DNA of 64,000 bases from an uncultured Alphaproteobacteria bacterium (GCA_902567855.1 CACFOQ010000006.1:22470-86469), one strand, 5' to 3'. Positions 39,172 to 47,735 are shown, counted from the first letter of the stretch. Numbers and translations are program-made. Notes: generated by a model from the letters alone, not told the origin.

Positions 39172-39210
39172 TAAGCCGGCAGTTCGATTCTACCCTGTGG
39201 CACCATTAAT
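39172..39210 (+). repeat. Third, degenerate copy of tRNA-Thr 3' end
   Basis: 39 bp matching the end of tRNA-Thr with one mismatch in the T-arm (CTACC for CTGCC), ending CACCATTAAT like the other two. It closes a second islet of about 0.6 kb and looks older than the copy at 38543. Confidence 0.8.
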
Positions 39211-39259
39211 ATTTCATATTGAAATATTTAATTCATTAACTAGTTAGATATTAAATATT

Positions 39260-39757
39260 ATGAAGATTCTTATTTTTTTACTTTTTCTTATTCCTAATTT
39301 AGGATTTGCAGCTTCTATGAATCATATAGGTAAAAAAGGTGAATCTTCTGAGGTAGATAGAGTTATTGAAATAAAAATGTATGATAATTATTTTGAGCCA
39401 AATGTAATAAATATAAAAAAGGGTGAAACAATTAAATTCTTAGTCAAAAATCTTGGATTACTTGTTCATGAATTTAATATAGCGACAAAAAAAATGCATT
39501 TAAACCATCAGCCTGAAATGATGGAAATGATGGAAAACGAAATTTTACTAGGAGACAAAATTGATTATGAAAAGATGAAAGAAATTGCAAAAACTAATCA
39601 TTCCATGGCTCACTCTCATTCAAATAGTGTTTTATTAGAACCAAATAAGAGTAGCGAAATAATATGGAAATTTAATACTGATCTTAATCTAGAAGCTGCT
39701 TGTAATGTACCTGGTCATTACGAAAGTGGTATGATTTCTAAAATCAATATCAATTAA
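39260..39757 (+). CDS. Periplasmic cupredoxin-like copper protein
   Basis: 165 residues with a type I signal peptide (cut after about residue 18). The plastocyanin-like fold has copper ligands His70 (LVHEF), Cys148, His153 and Met158 (ACNVPGHYESGM). A histidine/methionine-rich insert (MHLNHQPEMMEMMEN and NHSMAHSHSN) may bind more copper. Likely a periplasmic electron carrier or copper-handling protein. It lies just outside the islet and may be part of the ancestral locus. Confidence 0.85.
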   Translation: MKILIFLLFLIPNLGFAASMNHIGKKGESSEVDRVIEIKMYDNYFEPNVINIKKGETIKFLVKNLGLLVHEFNIATKKMHLNHQPEMMEMMENEILLGDKIDYEKMKEIAKTNHSMAHSHSNSVLLEPNKSSEIIWKFNTDLNLEAACNVPGHYESGMISKININ

Positions 39758-39766
39758 AAAATTTTA

Positions 39767-40525
39767 TTAAATTGAACCAGCTTCAACCATATAATTATTT
39801 GCTGTACACATTGAAGCATCATCTGAAGCTAAGAATAAAACCATACGAGCAACATAAACAGGCTCTATAAGATCTGGTAGACATTGACGCTTTTGTTGAT
39901 TTTCTAGAGCTTCAGGAGTAACCCATAATTTTTTTTGTCTATCGGTCATAATCCATCCTGGAACGACAGTATTAACTCGAATACGATGCTGACCTAGATC
40001 TCGTGCCATTGTTCTAGTTAATCCATGAACTGCTGATTTGGCAGTAGTATATGCTGGAAATCCACCGCCCGCCTCCCACCAAGAATTTGAACCTATATTG
40101 ATAATTGATCCTCCACCTTTTTTTATCATTTCAGGAGCGACATGCTGAATAGCAAAAAATTGGTGACGAAGATTTGTTGACAATCTTTCATCCCAATAAT
40201 CTTCTGTTACATCTTTCCAATCGTGACGATCATCATTTGCTGCATTATTAATCAAAATATCAGCAGATCCTATCAGTTTCTTTAAGTTTTTCATCGATGT
40301 CTGCATAGCTGAAATATTAGTTAAATCACATATTTCAAAATGAACATTATCTCCCAATTTTTTTGCAAGTTTTTTACTAGCATCTAAATCCAAATCAAGA
40401 AAACCAACTTTCGAACCTTGTTTAGCAAACGCTGTTACAATCTCCGCTCCAATACCTAAAGCTCCACCCGTAACAAAAACAGTTTTTTCTAATAAACTTG
40501 GATAAACTGCAAAATTTTTTGACAT
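39767..40525 (-). CDS. Short-chain dehydrogenase/reductase
   Basis: NAD(P)-dependent SDR of 252 residues: cofactor motif TGGALGIG, NNAAND, catalytic Ser in INIGSNSWW and Tyr-Lys in YTTAKSA. Asp in FLDLDLD after beta-2 suggests NAD preference. I chose ATG 40525 because GAGGA lies five bases upstream; an upstream GTG at 40543 is also in frame. Related enzymes oxidise sugars such as galactose or fucose, but the substrate here is unknown. Confidence 0.85.
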   Translation of the reverse strand: MSKNFAVYPSLLEKTVFVTGGALGIGAEIVTAFAKQGSKVGFLDLDLDASKKLAKKLGDNVHFEICDLTNISAMQTSMKNLKKLIGSADILINNAANDDRHDWKDVTEDYWDERLSTNLRHQFFAIQHVAPEMIKKGGGSIINIGSNSWWEAGGGFPAYTTAKSAVHGLTRTMARDLGQHRIRVNTVVPGWIMTDRQKKLWVTPEALENQQKRQCLPDLIEPVYVARMVLFLASDDASMCTANNYMVEAGSI

Positions 40526-40670
40526 TATATCCTCAATTATCACAATGAAGTTAAAATTTAAATGGATTTATTTATTTAATTTTTTATTAATATTTTAATA
40601 AATTATAACTGTCCTCATAAGCGTCATAATTGAAAAGCAATTAAAAAAGTATAATATAAAATAAATTATA

Positions 40671-41360
40671 ATGTCAAATTTGTTATTTAAATTAAATTCA
40701 TCAAGAATTTTTCAATTTATTGTTATTACAATAATAATTTTAAATGCTATCACACTTGGAGTTAGCACATATGAATTGAATGCATACATTACAAATTCAA
40801 TAAAAATACTTGATTATTTAATCACAATTTTTTTTGTTATTGAAATTTTAATTAGATTTATAGGTGAACCAAAAAAAATTAATTTTTTTAAGAATGGATG
40901 GAATATCTTCGACACTTTAATAGTTTTAGTATCGCTAATTCCTATTCCAAACAATTCAAGTTTTCTGTTATTAAGATTATTAAGGGTATTTAGAGTATTA
41001 AGATTAATATCAGCTATTCCAGAATTAAAGAAAATAATTGAAGCTTTAATTGATTCTATAAAAAGAGTTTTTTATGTAGGATTATTGCTTTTTATTATAC
41101 TTTATATTTATGCAACAATTGGATCTATGCTCTTTGCAAGTCATATTCCTGAAAGATGGAATGATGTTGGAGTATCATTAATTACCTTATTTCAAGTTTT
41201 AACCCTATCAAGCTGGGAAACTGTCATGCTTCCTTTGCAAGAAATATTTTGGTGGGCGTGGATCTATTTTTTTAGTTTTATTATTATTTGTGCCATCACA
41301 ATGCTCAATCTTCTTATTGCTATTTTAGTTGATGTTGTAATTAACCAAAAAAAACTTTAA
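40671..41360 (+). CDS. Voltage-gated cation channel of the BacNav type
   Basis: Single-domain six-helix channel of 229 residues. S4 carries regularly spaced arginines (LLLRLLRVFRVLRLI), and the pore lies between S5 and S6. The selectivity filter reads TLSSWET, whereas characterised sodium channels have TLESW; the ring glutamate is replaced by serine and a Glu follows the Trp. The C-terminus is very short with no coiled coil. Ion selectivity is therefore uncertain. Confidence 0.85.
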   Translation: MSNLLFKLNSSRIFQFIVITIIILNAITLGVSTYELNAYITNSIKILDYLITIFFVIEILIRFIGEPKKINFFKNGWNIFDTLIVLVSLIPIPNNSSFLLLRLLRVFRVLRLISAIPELKKIIEALIDSIKRVFYVGLLLFIILYIYATIGSMLFASHIPERWNDVGVSLITLFQVLTLSSWETVMLPLQEIFWWAWIYFFSFIIICAITMLNLLIAILVDVVINQKKL

Positions 41361-41405
41361 TTAATTATTTTAAATTGAAATATAAAAAAAGGGAACTAAC
41401 GGTCA

Positions 41406-41639
41406 TTATATTGACTCATAAGAATTATTTTTCTTATCCAATAATTTAAATTTTTTTTCATGTTTAGATTTTCTACCAGATACTCTTTTGCGCCAAATTT
41501 TAAAAGAACTGGGTTTCAGGTTCTTTCTCATAATTAAAATGACCTCTTTTTCAGAAACACCATATAATCTAAAAATTTTCTCAAATGATGATTTATCATG
41601 CCATGCTAATTTGATAATTAAATCAATATTATTATTCAT
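41406..41639 (-). CDS. TIGR03643 / DUF2805 family protein
   Basis: Small basic protein of 77 residues. It matches the TIGR03643 family by IIKLAWHDKSSFEKIF, an HTH-like VSEKEVILIMRKNLKPSSFKIWRKRVSGRKSKH segment, and overall length. ATG at 41639 is preferred over the TTG three codons upstream. Family members sit beside photolyase/cryptochrome genes, as here. Biochemical function unknown; nucleic-acid binding is plausible from the charge. Confidence 0.82.
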   Translation of the reverse strand: MNNNIDLIIKLAWHDKSSFEKIFRLYGVSEKEVILIMRKNLKPSSFKIWRKRVSGRKSKHEKKFKLLDKKNNSYESI

Positions 41640-41729
41640 TACTTTCAATATAATAACAAAATTAAAAAATTCTATATTGATTATTATTTAAAATTTATAA
41701 ATATAAACATAATTAAATAAAATAATTAT

Positions 41730-42869
41730 ATGACAATTAAACCTACAAGAATTGAAGCAAAAAAAAAATTAACATATTTTATTGAAGAAAAGTTGGTAAA
41801 TTATTCTAAATTAAGAAATTTTAAAATTGATATTGATGATAAAACAACAACATCAAATTTGTCTCCATACATTACTCACGGAATTCTTAGTGAAAATGAA
41901 GTTGTTAGAGAATCTTTAAAAAAACATTCATACCTTACTTCTGAAAAATTTATTCAAGAAATTCTATGGAGAATTTATTGGAGAGGGTGGTTGGAGTTAA
42001 GACCACAAGTTTGGAAAAATTATTTAAAAAATCTAAAAAAACTGAAAGATGAATTCAAAGATAATAAAAAATATATTCAGGTAACTGAGGGCAATAGCAA
42101 TATTGAATGCTTTAATGATTGGGTAAAAGAATTAAAAGAGAGTAATTACCTACATAATCATGCTCGAATGTGGTTTGCCAGTATCTGGATTTTTACTTTT
42201 AATTTGCCTTGGGAATTAGGGGCAGCATTTTTTATGAAATATTTATATGACGGAGATACAGCCTCAAATACATTAAGTTGGAGATGGGTAGCCGGGATAC
42301 AAACGAAAGGAAAACATTATCTTGCAAAAGAATGGAATATTAAAAAATTTACAAATGAAAAATATAAAAAAATTGTAATTAATGAAAATGCTTTGCCTAT
42401 AAAAGAAAATATAGAATATTCTATAATTAATAAAGAATTAAAAAATCAAAAAATAGAAGGAAATAAAAAACTTTTAATATTTGAAAATAACCTATTTTTT
42501 GAAAATAGTGAATACAATGATAAAATATTTGAAAAAATAATTATTGTTAAAAATGATAATAGAAAAAATAGTTTGTGTAAAAAAGTCATAAATTTTAAAA
42601 ATGATTTAATCAATGATCAATTAAATAGATTGAATAAAAAATCAATAAGTTGTGATATAATCAACATAGATGATATCAAAAAGATAAAAGAAGATTTTTA
42701 TATTTTTTATCCCTACGTAGGAGAGAATTTAGATTTTATAAATTTAAATAATCTTACAAAAGTAAATTTTTTGTATAGAGAAATTGATCTATTTGCATGG
42801 CAATATTGTAATAAAGGATTTTTTAATTTTAAAAATTATATTCCAAAAATTATTCAAAAATTTTGTTAG
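41730..42869 (+). CDS. Photolyase-like protein with FAD domain first
   Basis: 379 residues. Positions 1 to about 225 are the helical FAD-binding domain of the photolyase/cryptochrome family: TTSNLSPYITHGILS, EKFIQEILWRIYWRGW, HNHARMW, and DGDTASNTLSWRWVAG. The usual N-terminal alpha/beta domain is absent. Instead, residues 230-379 look like an alpha/beta domain (KKLLIFENNLFF, FEKIIIVKND, FYIFYPYVGENL), so the domain order appears swapped. DNA repair or light sensing is inferred. It sits in the photolyase cluster. Confidence 0.75.
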   Translation: MTIKPTRIEAKKKLTYFIEEKLVNYSKLRNFKIDIDDKTTTSNLSPYITHGILSENEVVRESLKKHSYLTSEKFIQEILWRIYWRGWLELRPQVWKNYLKNLKKLKDEFKDNKKYIQVTEGNSNIECFNDWVKELKESNYLHNHARMWFASIWIFTFNLPWELGAAFFMKYLYDGDTASNTLSWRWVAGIQTKGKHYLAKEWNIKKFTNEKYKKIVINENALPIKENIEYSIINKELKNQKIEGNKKLLIFENNLFFENSEYNDKIFEKIIIVKNDNRKNSLCKKVINFKNDLINDQLNRLNKKSISCDIINIDDIKKIKEDFYIFYPYVGENLDFINLNNLTKVNFLYREIDLFAWQYCNKGFFNFKNYIPKIIQKFC

Positions 42870-42984
42870 ATGAGCATTTTTTTGAACAGTATTTAACTTT
42901 ATGCCAATTTAGTGTCCATTTTTTTCTCCAATTAAAATTTCTTTTACATTTTGGACATACTTTACTTGGTAATTTTTTTTTCAT
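42850..42984 (-). CDS. DUF2256 small zinc-knuckle protein
   Basis: 44-residue protein read from the minus strand: Cys10 and Cys13 (VCPKC), then NFNWRKKW, and Cys33 and Cys37 (YCSKKC). This is the DUF2256 signature. The family is associated with cryptochrome/photolyase loci. It overlaps the convergent photolyase-like gene by 20 bp and the DUF393 gene by four (ATGA). Confidence 0.82.
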   Translation of the reverse strand: MKKKLPSKVCPKCKRNFNWRKKWTLNWHKVKYCSKKCSSNKIFE

Positions 42985-43331
42985 TTTAGCTGTTTTCTAT
43001 TTTTAATATACAAAAAAAAAGCTACTATTTCATAACACAAATTAAAAAAATAAAAAAATATTTTTAATTCGAGTATCTTAGATAACATCCTATATTTTGG
43101 AATTTTTTTCCATATAAAAATAAAAGCTTTTGCTCCACTAATAACTTCGTTACCATCAATAACATGTAAGCGTCTTAGTAAATCTTTTTTTGATTTAGAA
43201 GTTAATCTTATTGCTTCCTCATTATTTGTTATATCTATCCATTCAAAAGAATTATCAGAAATTTTTTTGTAATGATTTATTTCAAATCTACAAATACTAC
43301 ATGAATTATTAAATAAAACTTTATTTGACAT
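42981..43331 (-). CDS. DUF393 thiol-disulfide oxidoreductase-like protein
   Basis: 116-residue protein of the DCC/DUF393 family. The N-terminal CxxC is Cys11-Ser-Ile-Cys14 (NNSCSIC), followed by a thioredoxin-like domain (LLRRLHVIDGNEVISGAKAFIFIWKKIP) and a C-terminal hydrophobic segment. Redox function is inferred from the motif. Its start overlaps the photolyase gene at 43321 by 11 bp, so the three minus-strand genes form one unit. Confidence 0.8.
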   Translation of the reverse strand: MSNKVLFNNSCSICRFEINHYKKISDNSFEWIDITNNEEAIRLTSKSKKDLLRRLHVIDGNEVISGAKAFIFIWKKIPKYRMLSKILELKIFFYFFNLCYEIVAFFLYIKNRKQLK

Positions 43332-44805
43332 AGGTATTTTTGTTAATAAAGTTTTCTGCTTTATTTAATATATAATTTTTTCTTTCAATTTTCATTTTAT
43401 CAAATATTCTAACCATCATAGATAATCTTGGATTTTTTAAAAAAAATTTTCTATTTTTATTAATAAATCTCCAATATAATCCATCCATAACATCATTCCA
43501 CTCACCTTTTTTAAAGTTCATCATTTTCATTATATAACTTGATCCACAAATATAAGGTTTTGAAGAAAAAATTCCTCCATCACTAAAAAGTCCCATCCCG
43601 TACACATTTGGCATCATAACCCAATCTGATGAATCCATATTCATTTCCATAAACCAATTATAAACTTCTTTTGGTTTTATCTCACAAAGATTCATTAAAT
43701 TAGCCAAAATCATTAAACGTTCTATATGATGAGTCCATCCATAATTGATTGAATTTTTAATAGAATGATCAAGTGGGGTTAACCCAGTTGTTCCTTCATA
43801 CCAACTATTTTTAAAAAAATTATTATGATTAAAAAAATTATTTTTTTCTAAATTTTTGTCATAGTTTTGATATATTCCTCTTATAAACTCCCTCCATCCT
43901 GCTATTTGACGAAAATAACCTTCAAATGAATTTATTTTTATTTCTTTTTCTACTTTTTTTATTTCTTTTATTATTTGCAATGGTGTTAATAAACCCAAAT
44001 TTATAAGCGGACTTAGTGCACTATGAAACAAAATATTATTGTCTTTATCGACTGCGTCTTCATAATCTCCAAATAAATTTAATTTATTTTTTATAAAAAA
44101 ATTTAACCATTTTTCAGCATTTTTTTGAGTTGTGGGTATCCAAAAATTTTTAGTATCACCAGGATGTTTTGAAAATTTTTTGGTAACTATATCTTTTAAT
44201 ATTTTTGTATGATTGGTTTCTTGAATTTGAGGAATATTTGGTATTTGAAAATTTTTTGGTAATTTTTTTCTATTTTCACTATCATAACTCCATTTACCTC
44301 CTCTAGGTTTGTCATCATCTATTAATATATTATATTTTTTTCTTACAATTTTATAAAAATTAGCCATTAATGGTTTTTTAGCAAGATTTAAATAATTCTT
44401 AAATTCTTTTCTGGAATTAAGAAACATTGGGGAATCTATTATTTTCCATTTTATCTTAATTGTATTTACTAATTTTCTAATTTTATTTTCAAAAAATTTA
44501 TCTTCTATTTCAAATGTAATTAATTCAGTAATATTATTTTCAATTATAAAATTTTTTAACTTTCTTTCATATGGAACTTTAAAATCATTATCTAAATCAA
44601 AATATTTTATTTTGTATTTTTCTTTTTTTAATAAATCTGCATAAGATCGCATTGAGGATAAGAATAATAATATTTTTAATTTATGATGTCTTTGATAAGT
44701 GCAAAGTTCATAATCTTCACACATAAAAAATGTAGAATTTTTAAAATCACAAATATATTTAGTATCAAATAATTGATTTCCTAAGATTACAAATAAACTC
44801 TTCAT
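43321..44805 (-). CDS. Photolyase-related protein (PhrB/FeS-BCP type) lacking most cluster cysteines
   Basis: 494 residues, homologous to the bacterial (6-4) photolyase/cryptochrome group (PhrB): FVILGNQLFD at the start, the FAD-domain segments GYFRQIAGWREFIRGIY and HHIERLMILANLMNLCEI, and MPNVYGMGLFSDGGIF. Classical members have a [4Fe-4S] cluster held by four cysteines. Only the first (Cys374) is clear here. The region after KPYICGSSYIMKM is shortened and has no CxxC or following Cys. Function is probably light-dependent DNA repair, with an altered cofactor set. Confidence 0.82.
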   Translation of the reverse strand: MKSLFVILGNQLFDTKYICDFKNSTFFMCEDYELCTYQRHHKLKILLFLSSMRSYADLLKKEKYKIKYFDLDNDFKVPYERKLKNFIIENNITELITFEIEDKFFENKIRKLVNTIKIKWKIIDSPMFLNSRKEFKNYLNLAKKPLMANFYKIVRKKYNILIDDDKPRGGKWSYDSENRKKLPKNFQIPNIPQIQETNHTKILKDIVTKKFSKHPGDTKNFWIPTTQKNAEKWLNFFIKNKLNLFGDYEDAVDKDNNILFHSALSPLINLGLLTPLQIIKEIKKVEKEIKINSFEGYFRQIAGWREFIRGIYQNYDKNLEKNNFFNHNNFFKNSWYEGTTGLTPLDHSIKNSINYGWTHHIERLMILANLMNLCEIKPKEVYNWFMEMNMDSSDWVMMPNVYGMGLFSDGGIFSSKPYICGSSYIMKMMNFKKGEWNDVMDGLYWRFINKNRKFFLKNPRLSMMVRIFDKMKIERKNYILNKAENFINKNTYVK

Positions 44806-44884
44806 TTAAGATAGATATTCTAAAAAATTTAAATAAAAAGGAATAAATTTAAAAAAAGTTTAAAAAAATATTTTTAATATGGAA

Positions 44885-44901
44885 AGCGGGCTTAGCCCGC
44901 T
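44885..44901 (-). terminator. Hairpin after the small gene at 44909
   Basis: 7-bp stem AGCGGGC / GCCCGCT with a 3-nt loop, unusually GC-rich for this region, located just past the stop codon. The U-tract on the minus strand is weak, so it may act as a 3' stabiliser rather than a full terminator. Confidence 0.5.
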
Positions 44902-44908
44902 ATTTTAA

Positions 44909-45223
44909 TTATTCTGGCATATTAATAACATAACGCATTTCATCAACCATAGTTCCATCTACAAAAACACCTTTATGTCGTTTTTCTAATTCTTGCCATT
45001 TAGGATCTTCTGATACTTTTGCATCATCTTCTCCTAATTTATCCATTTCCACCATTCTTTGACGACAAATTGTTCTGGGATTACCTCCAATTTGAAAAGA
45101 TACTAATTCATCATTGCCAGTAAGTTCTTTAAAAATTTTAGCTTGCTCAGTTGCAATTTCCATTGCCTCACTAAGCTTATCCATATGAACTTGCATCGTT
45201 CGTCTATATATTAGTGTAGCCAT
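44909..45223 (-). CDS. Small conserved protein (DUF6039/NIPSNAP-like, tentative)
   Basis: 104-residue soluble protein, LIYRRTMQVHMDKLSEAMEIATE to the C-terminal VDEMRYVINMPE. Secondary structure looks like the ferredoxin-like dimeric alpha-beta barrel of NIPSNAP-type proteins. The family name is tentative. It is monocistronic, with a hairpin at its end and divergent from pdxJ. Function unknown. Confidence 0.6.
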   Translation of the reverse strand: MATLIYRRTMQVHMDKLSEAMEIATEQAKIFKELTGNDELVSFQIGGNPRTICRQRMVEMDKLGEDDAKVSEDPKWQELEKRHKGVFVDGTMVDEMRYVINMPE

Positions 45224-45302
45224 ATTACCTCCATTTTTATATTATTCTTAATCCATGATATATGTTACATAAATATTAATTGGTAAAGAGAATAATTATA
45301 AA

Positions 45303-46049
45303 ATGACGCAGCTTAGTATTAACGTAAATAAATTTGCTCTTCTTAGAAATTCTAGAGGTACAGATTATCCTAATCTTATAGAAATATGTAAAAAATGTAT
45401 TCTATATGGAGCAAATGGAATTACTGTACATCCACGTCCAGATGAAAGGCATACAAAATTTGCTGATCTAAAAGATATTAAAAATTTATTATTAGATAAT
45501 AATAGTAAAATTGAATTTAACATTGAAGGATATCCCTCAGAATTCTTTATTAAAAAAGTTTTAGAAGTATTACCTAATCAAGTTACTCTTGTTCCAGATC
45601 CACCAGAAGCTATTACTTCTTCTTTTGGATGGGATTGTAAAAAAAATAAAGTTTTTTTAGAAGAAGTTGTAAAAGAATTTCAAAAAAATAATATCAGAGT
45701 ATCAATATTTGTTAGCCCTTCTATAAATACCTTAGAAAATTTAGAAATAATTAAACCAAATAGAGTAGAATTATATACTTTTGATTATGCTCATAATTAC
45801 AAATCAAAGAAACATGAATCTATTAAACCTTATAAAGAAGTAATTAATTATATTAAAAAAAATTTTCCTATAATTGATTTTAATGCTGGACATGATTTAA
45901 ATCTAGAAAATCTTGATTTTTTTTTGAAAGAAATTACTTCAATAAAAGAAGTTTCTATAGGTCATGCAATAGTAATTGATTCAATTAATTTTGGATTAGA
46001 AAACACAATTCAGAAATATCTAAAGATTATCAAAGATGTAAATAGATGA
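45303..46049 (+). CDS. pdxJ: Pyridoxine 5'-phosphate synthase, Bacteroidetes-like
   Basis: TIM-barrel enzyme that joins 1-deoxyxylulose 5-phosphate and aminoacetone phosphate to form pyridoxine phosphate. 248 residues. Active-site segments are GITVHPRPDERH, FNIEGYPS, VTLVPDPPE and INAGHDLN-like FNAGHDLN, SIGHAIVID. The opening SINVNKFALLRNSRG, rather than GVNIDHVATLRQARG, and the SFGWDCKK stretch are typical of Bacteroidetes PdxJ. That suggests acquisition by transfer. It overlaps the LysE gene by four bases. Confidence 0.9.
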   Translation: MTQLSINVNKFALLRNSRGTDYPNLIEICKKCILYGANGITVHPRPDERHTKFADLKDIKNLLLDNNSKIEFNIEGYPSEFFIKKVLEVLPNQVTLVPDPPEAITSSFGWDCKKNKVFLEEVVKEFQKNNIRVSIFVSPSINTLENLEIIKPNRVELYTFDYAHNYKSKKHESIKPYKEVINYIKKNFPIIDFNAGHDLNLENLDFFLKEITSIKEVSIGHAIVIDSINFGLENTIQKYLKIIKDVNR

Positions 46050-46654
46050 CATTTTTTATCTGGTCTCAATTTGCTATTGTCTGTATTGCAGGAGCTATGT
46101 CCCCAGGTCCATCTTTGGCAATTGTAATAAGAAACAATGTAAACTTCAATAGATTAGCAGGGATCCTAACTTCTATAGGTCACGGTATAGGAATTGGTGT
46201 TTATGCAACATTAGCAGTACTAGGACTTGGGTTAATACTTCAAACTAACCAAACAATATTTATTATTATTCAAATTATAGGATTAATTTTATTATTTTTG
46301 TTTGGATTGATGTTTATTTTTCAAAAAAATACACAAGATAAAAAAGAAGAAAAACAAAATCAACTTAATTCTTTTGTACAAGGATTTACTATAGCAATTA
46401 TTAATCCTAAAATTTTGATTTGGTTTACTGCTGTATACTCACAATTTATTGTGATTGATGCTTCTTTTTATTTTAATTCTATTCTTGTTCTAACAGCATC
46501 TTTAATTGATGCGATATGGTATATAATCGTCAGTATATTAGTAACAGGATATGGTCTTAAAAATTTATTAATTAAAAAAAAATTAATGATTCAAAAAACT
46601 ACAGGAATTGTTTTAATCATTATATCTCTAATGTTACTTTATAGAATTATTTAA
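46046..46654 (+). CDS. LysE/RhtB family amino acid exporter
   Basis: 202-residue inner-membrane protein with six hydrophobic helices. The family signature GAMSPGPSLAIVIRN is at residues 17-31, and a helix-3 FIIIQIIGLILLFLFGLMFIF follows. Members export basic amino acids, threonine or homoserine; the substrate here is unknown. It is co-translated with pdxJ. Confidence 0.85.
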   Translation: MTFFIWSQFAIVCIAGAMSPGPSLAIVIRNNVNFNRLAGILTSIGHGIGIGVYATLAVLGLGLILQTNQTIFIIIQIIGLILLFLFGLMFIFQKNTQDKKEEKQNQLNSFVQGFTIAIINPKILIWFTAVYSQFIVIDASFYFNSILVLTASLIDAIWYIIVSILVTGYGLKNLLIKKKLMIQKTTGIVLIIISLMLLYRII

Positions 46655-47732
46655 AATTATTTTCTAAAAGTCTCAAAAAATTTTTTCCCATTATTTTTTC
46701 AATCTCTAAAAATGAATATCCTTTTTGATCTAGTGACTCAGAGATTTTTATATGATCAAGGCAACTATTCCAACCTTTTGGCAAACAATCTAAGCCATCA
46801 TAATCACTTCCTATGGCTACATAATCTATTCCAATTAATTTTATAATATATTCAATATGATCAATAAATAAATCTAATGAAGGAACAATGTTGGTTAATT
46901 TTTTTTGCAAATAATGTTGTTTTTTAATCCATCTCAAATTTGGATTGATATCATTTATTCCTATTTGATCTAATTTCTTTTTAATATTTTTAACATAATT
47001 TGATTCTTTTTTTTTAAAATTAGGATCAATAAAAAATGGATAAGGATTTACCCCAATAATTCCTTTAGAATTTTTAATTTCTAATATCTGTTCATCTTTT
47101 AGATTCCTAAAGTGAGGACATAAATTATAGACGCTTGAATGAGATGCAATAAATGGTTTTTTTGAAATAGAAGATATATCCCAAAAACTTTTTTCCCCTA
47201 TATGAGAAACATCAATAATAACATTATTTTCATTACAAGTATGAATCACTTCTTTCCCAAATTTAGATAATCCTTTTATCTTTATTCTATCATTTTTCTC
47301 AAATTCATCTTTACCAGATGAAACCCAATCTAAAGAATGATTCCAAGTTGGGCCAAAATACAAAATACCTCTTTCAATAAAATGAAAAAGCTTATCTATA
47401 GAGTTTTCTATTGCTTCCCCTCCTTCTATTCCAATTGGAATTGAAAGAAGGTTATTTTTTTTGTTCTCTATTATACTATTAAGATCTTTAGGAATATCTA
47501 CTAGATTATTATTGATTGATAGATCTTCTATTTTATCATACATTTCATTTGCTTTTTGAAATGCACTCTCTGATTTATCTATAGTTGAAACCCAAATAAT
47601 TAAAATCTCTAAATCAATACAAGATTCAATTAGTCTACTTAAATCAGTATGACCTTGTTTTGTAAATTTACCTACATCTTCACCAATCATTGCCCTTTGA
47701 ACAATGTCATTGTGCAGATCGGCAACAAACAT
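46647..47732 (-). CDS. Membrane dipeptidase (peptidase M19)
   Basis: Zinc dipeptidase of 361 residues. Metal and active-site segments visible: ADLHNDIVQRA, IEGGEAIEN, DVSHIGEKSFWDI, ASHSSVYNLCPHFRNLKDEQI and AIGSDYDGLD. The family cleaves dipeptides, including those with D-residues. No signal peptide is visible, so it is probably cytoplasmic. It lies four bases downstream of the cyclophilin gene. Confidence 0.88.
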   Translation of the reverse strand: MFVADLHNDIVQRAMIGEDVGKFTKQGHTDLSRLIESCIDLEILIIWVSTIDKSESAFQKANEMYDKIEDLSINNNLVDIPKDLNSIIENKKNNLLSIPIGIEGGEAIENSIDKLFHFIERGILYFGPTWNHSLDWVSSGKDEFEKNDRIKIKGLSKFGKEVIHTCNENNVIIDVSHIGEKSFWDISSISKKPFIASHSSVYNLCPHFRNLKDEQILEIKNSKGIIGVNPYPFFIDPNFKKKESNYVKNIKKKLDQIGINDINPNLRWIKKQHYLQKKLTNIVPSLDLFIDHIEYIIKLIGIDYVAIGSDYDGLDCLPKGWNSCLDHIKISESLDQKGYSFLEIEKIMGKNFLRLLENNFK

Positions 47733-47735
47733 AAT

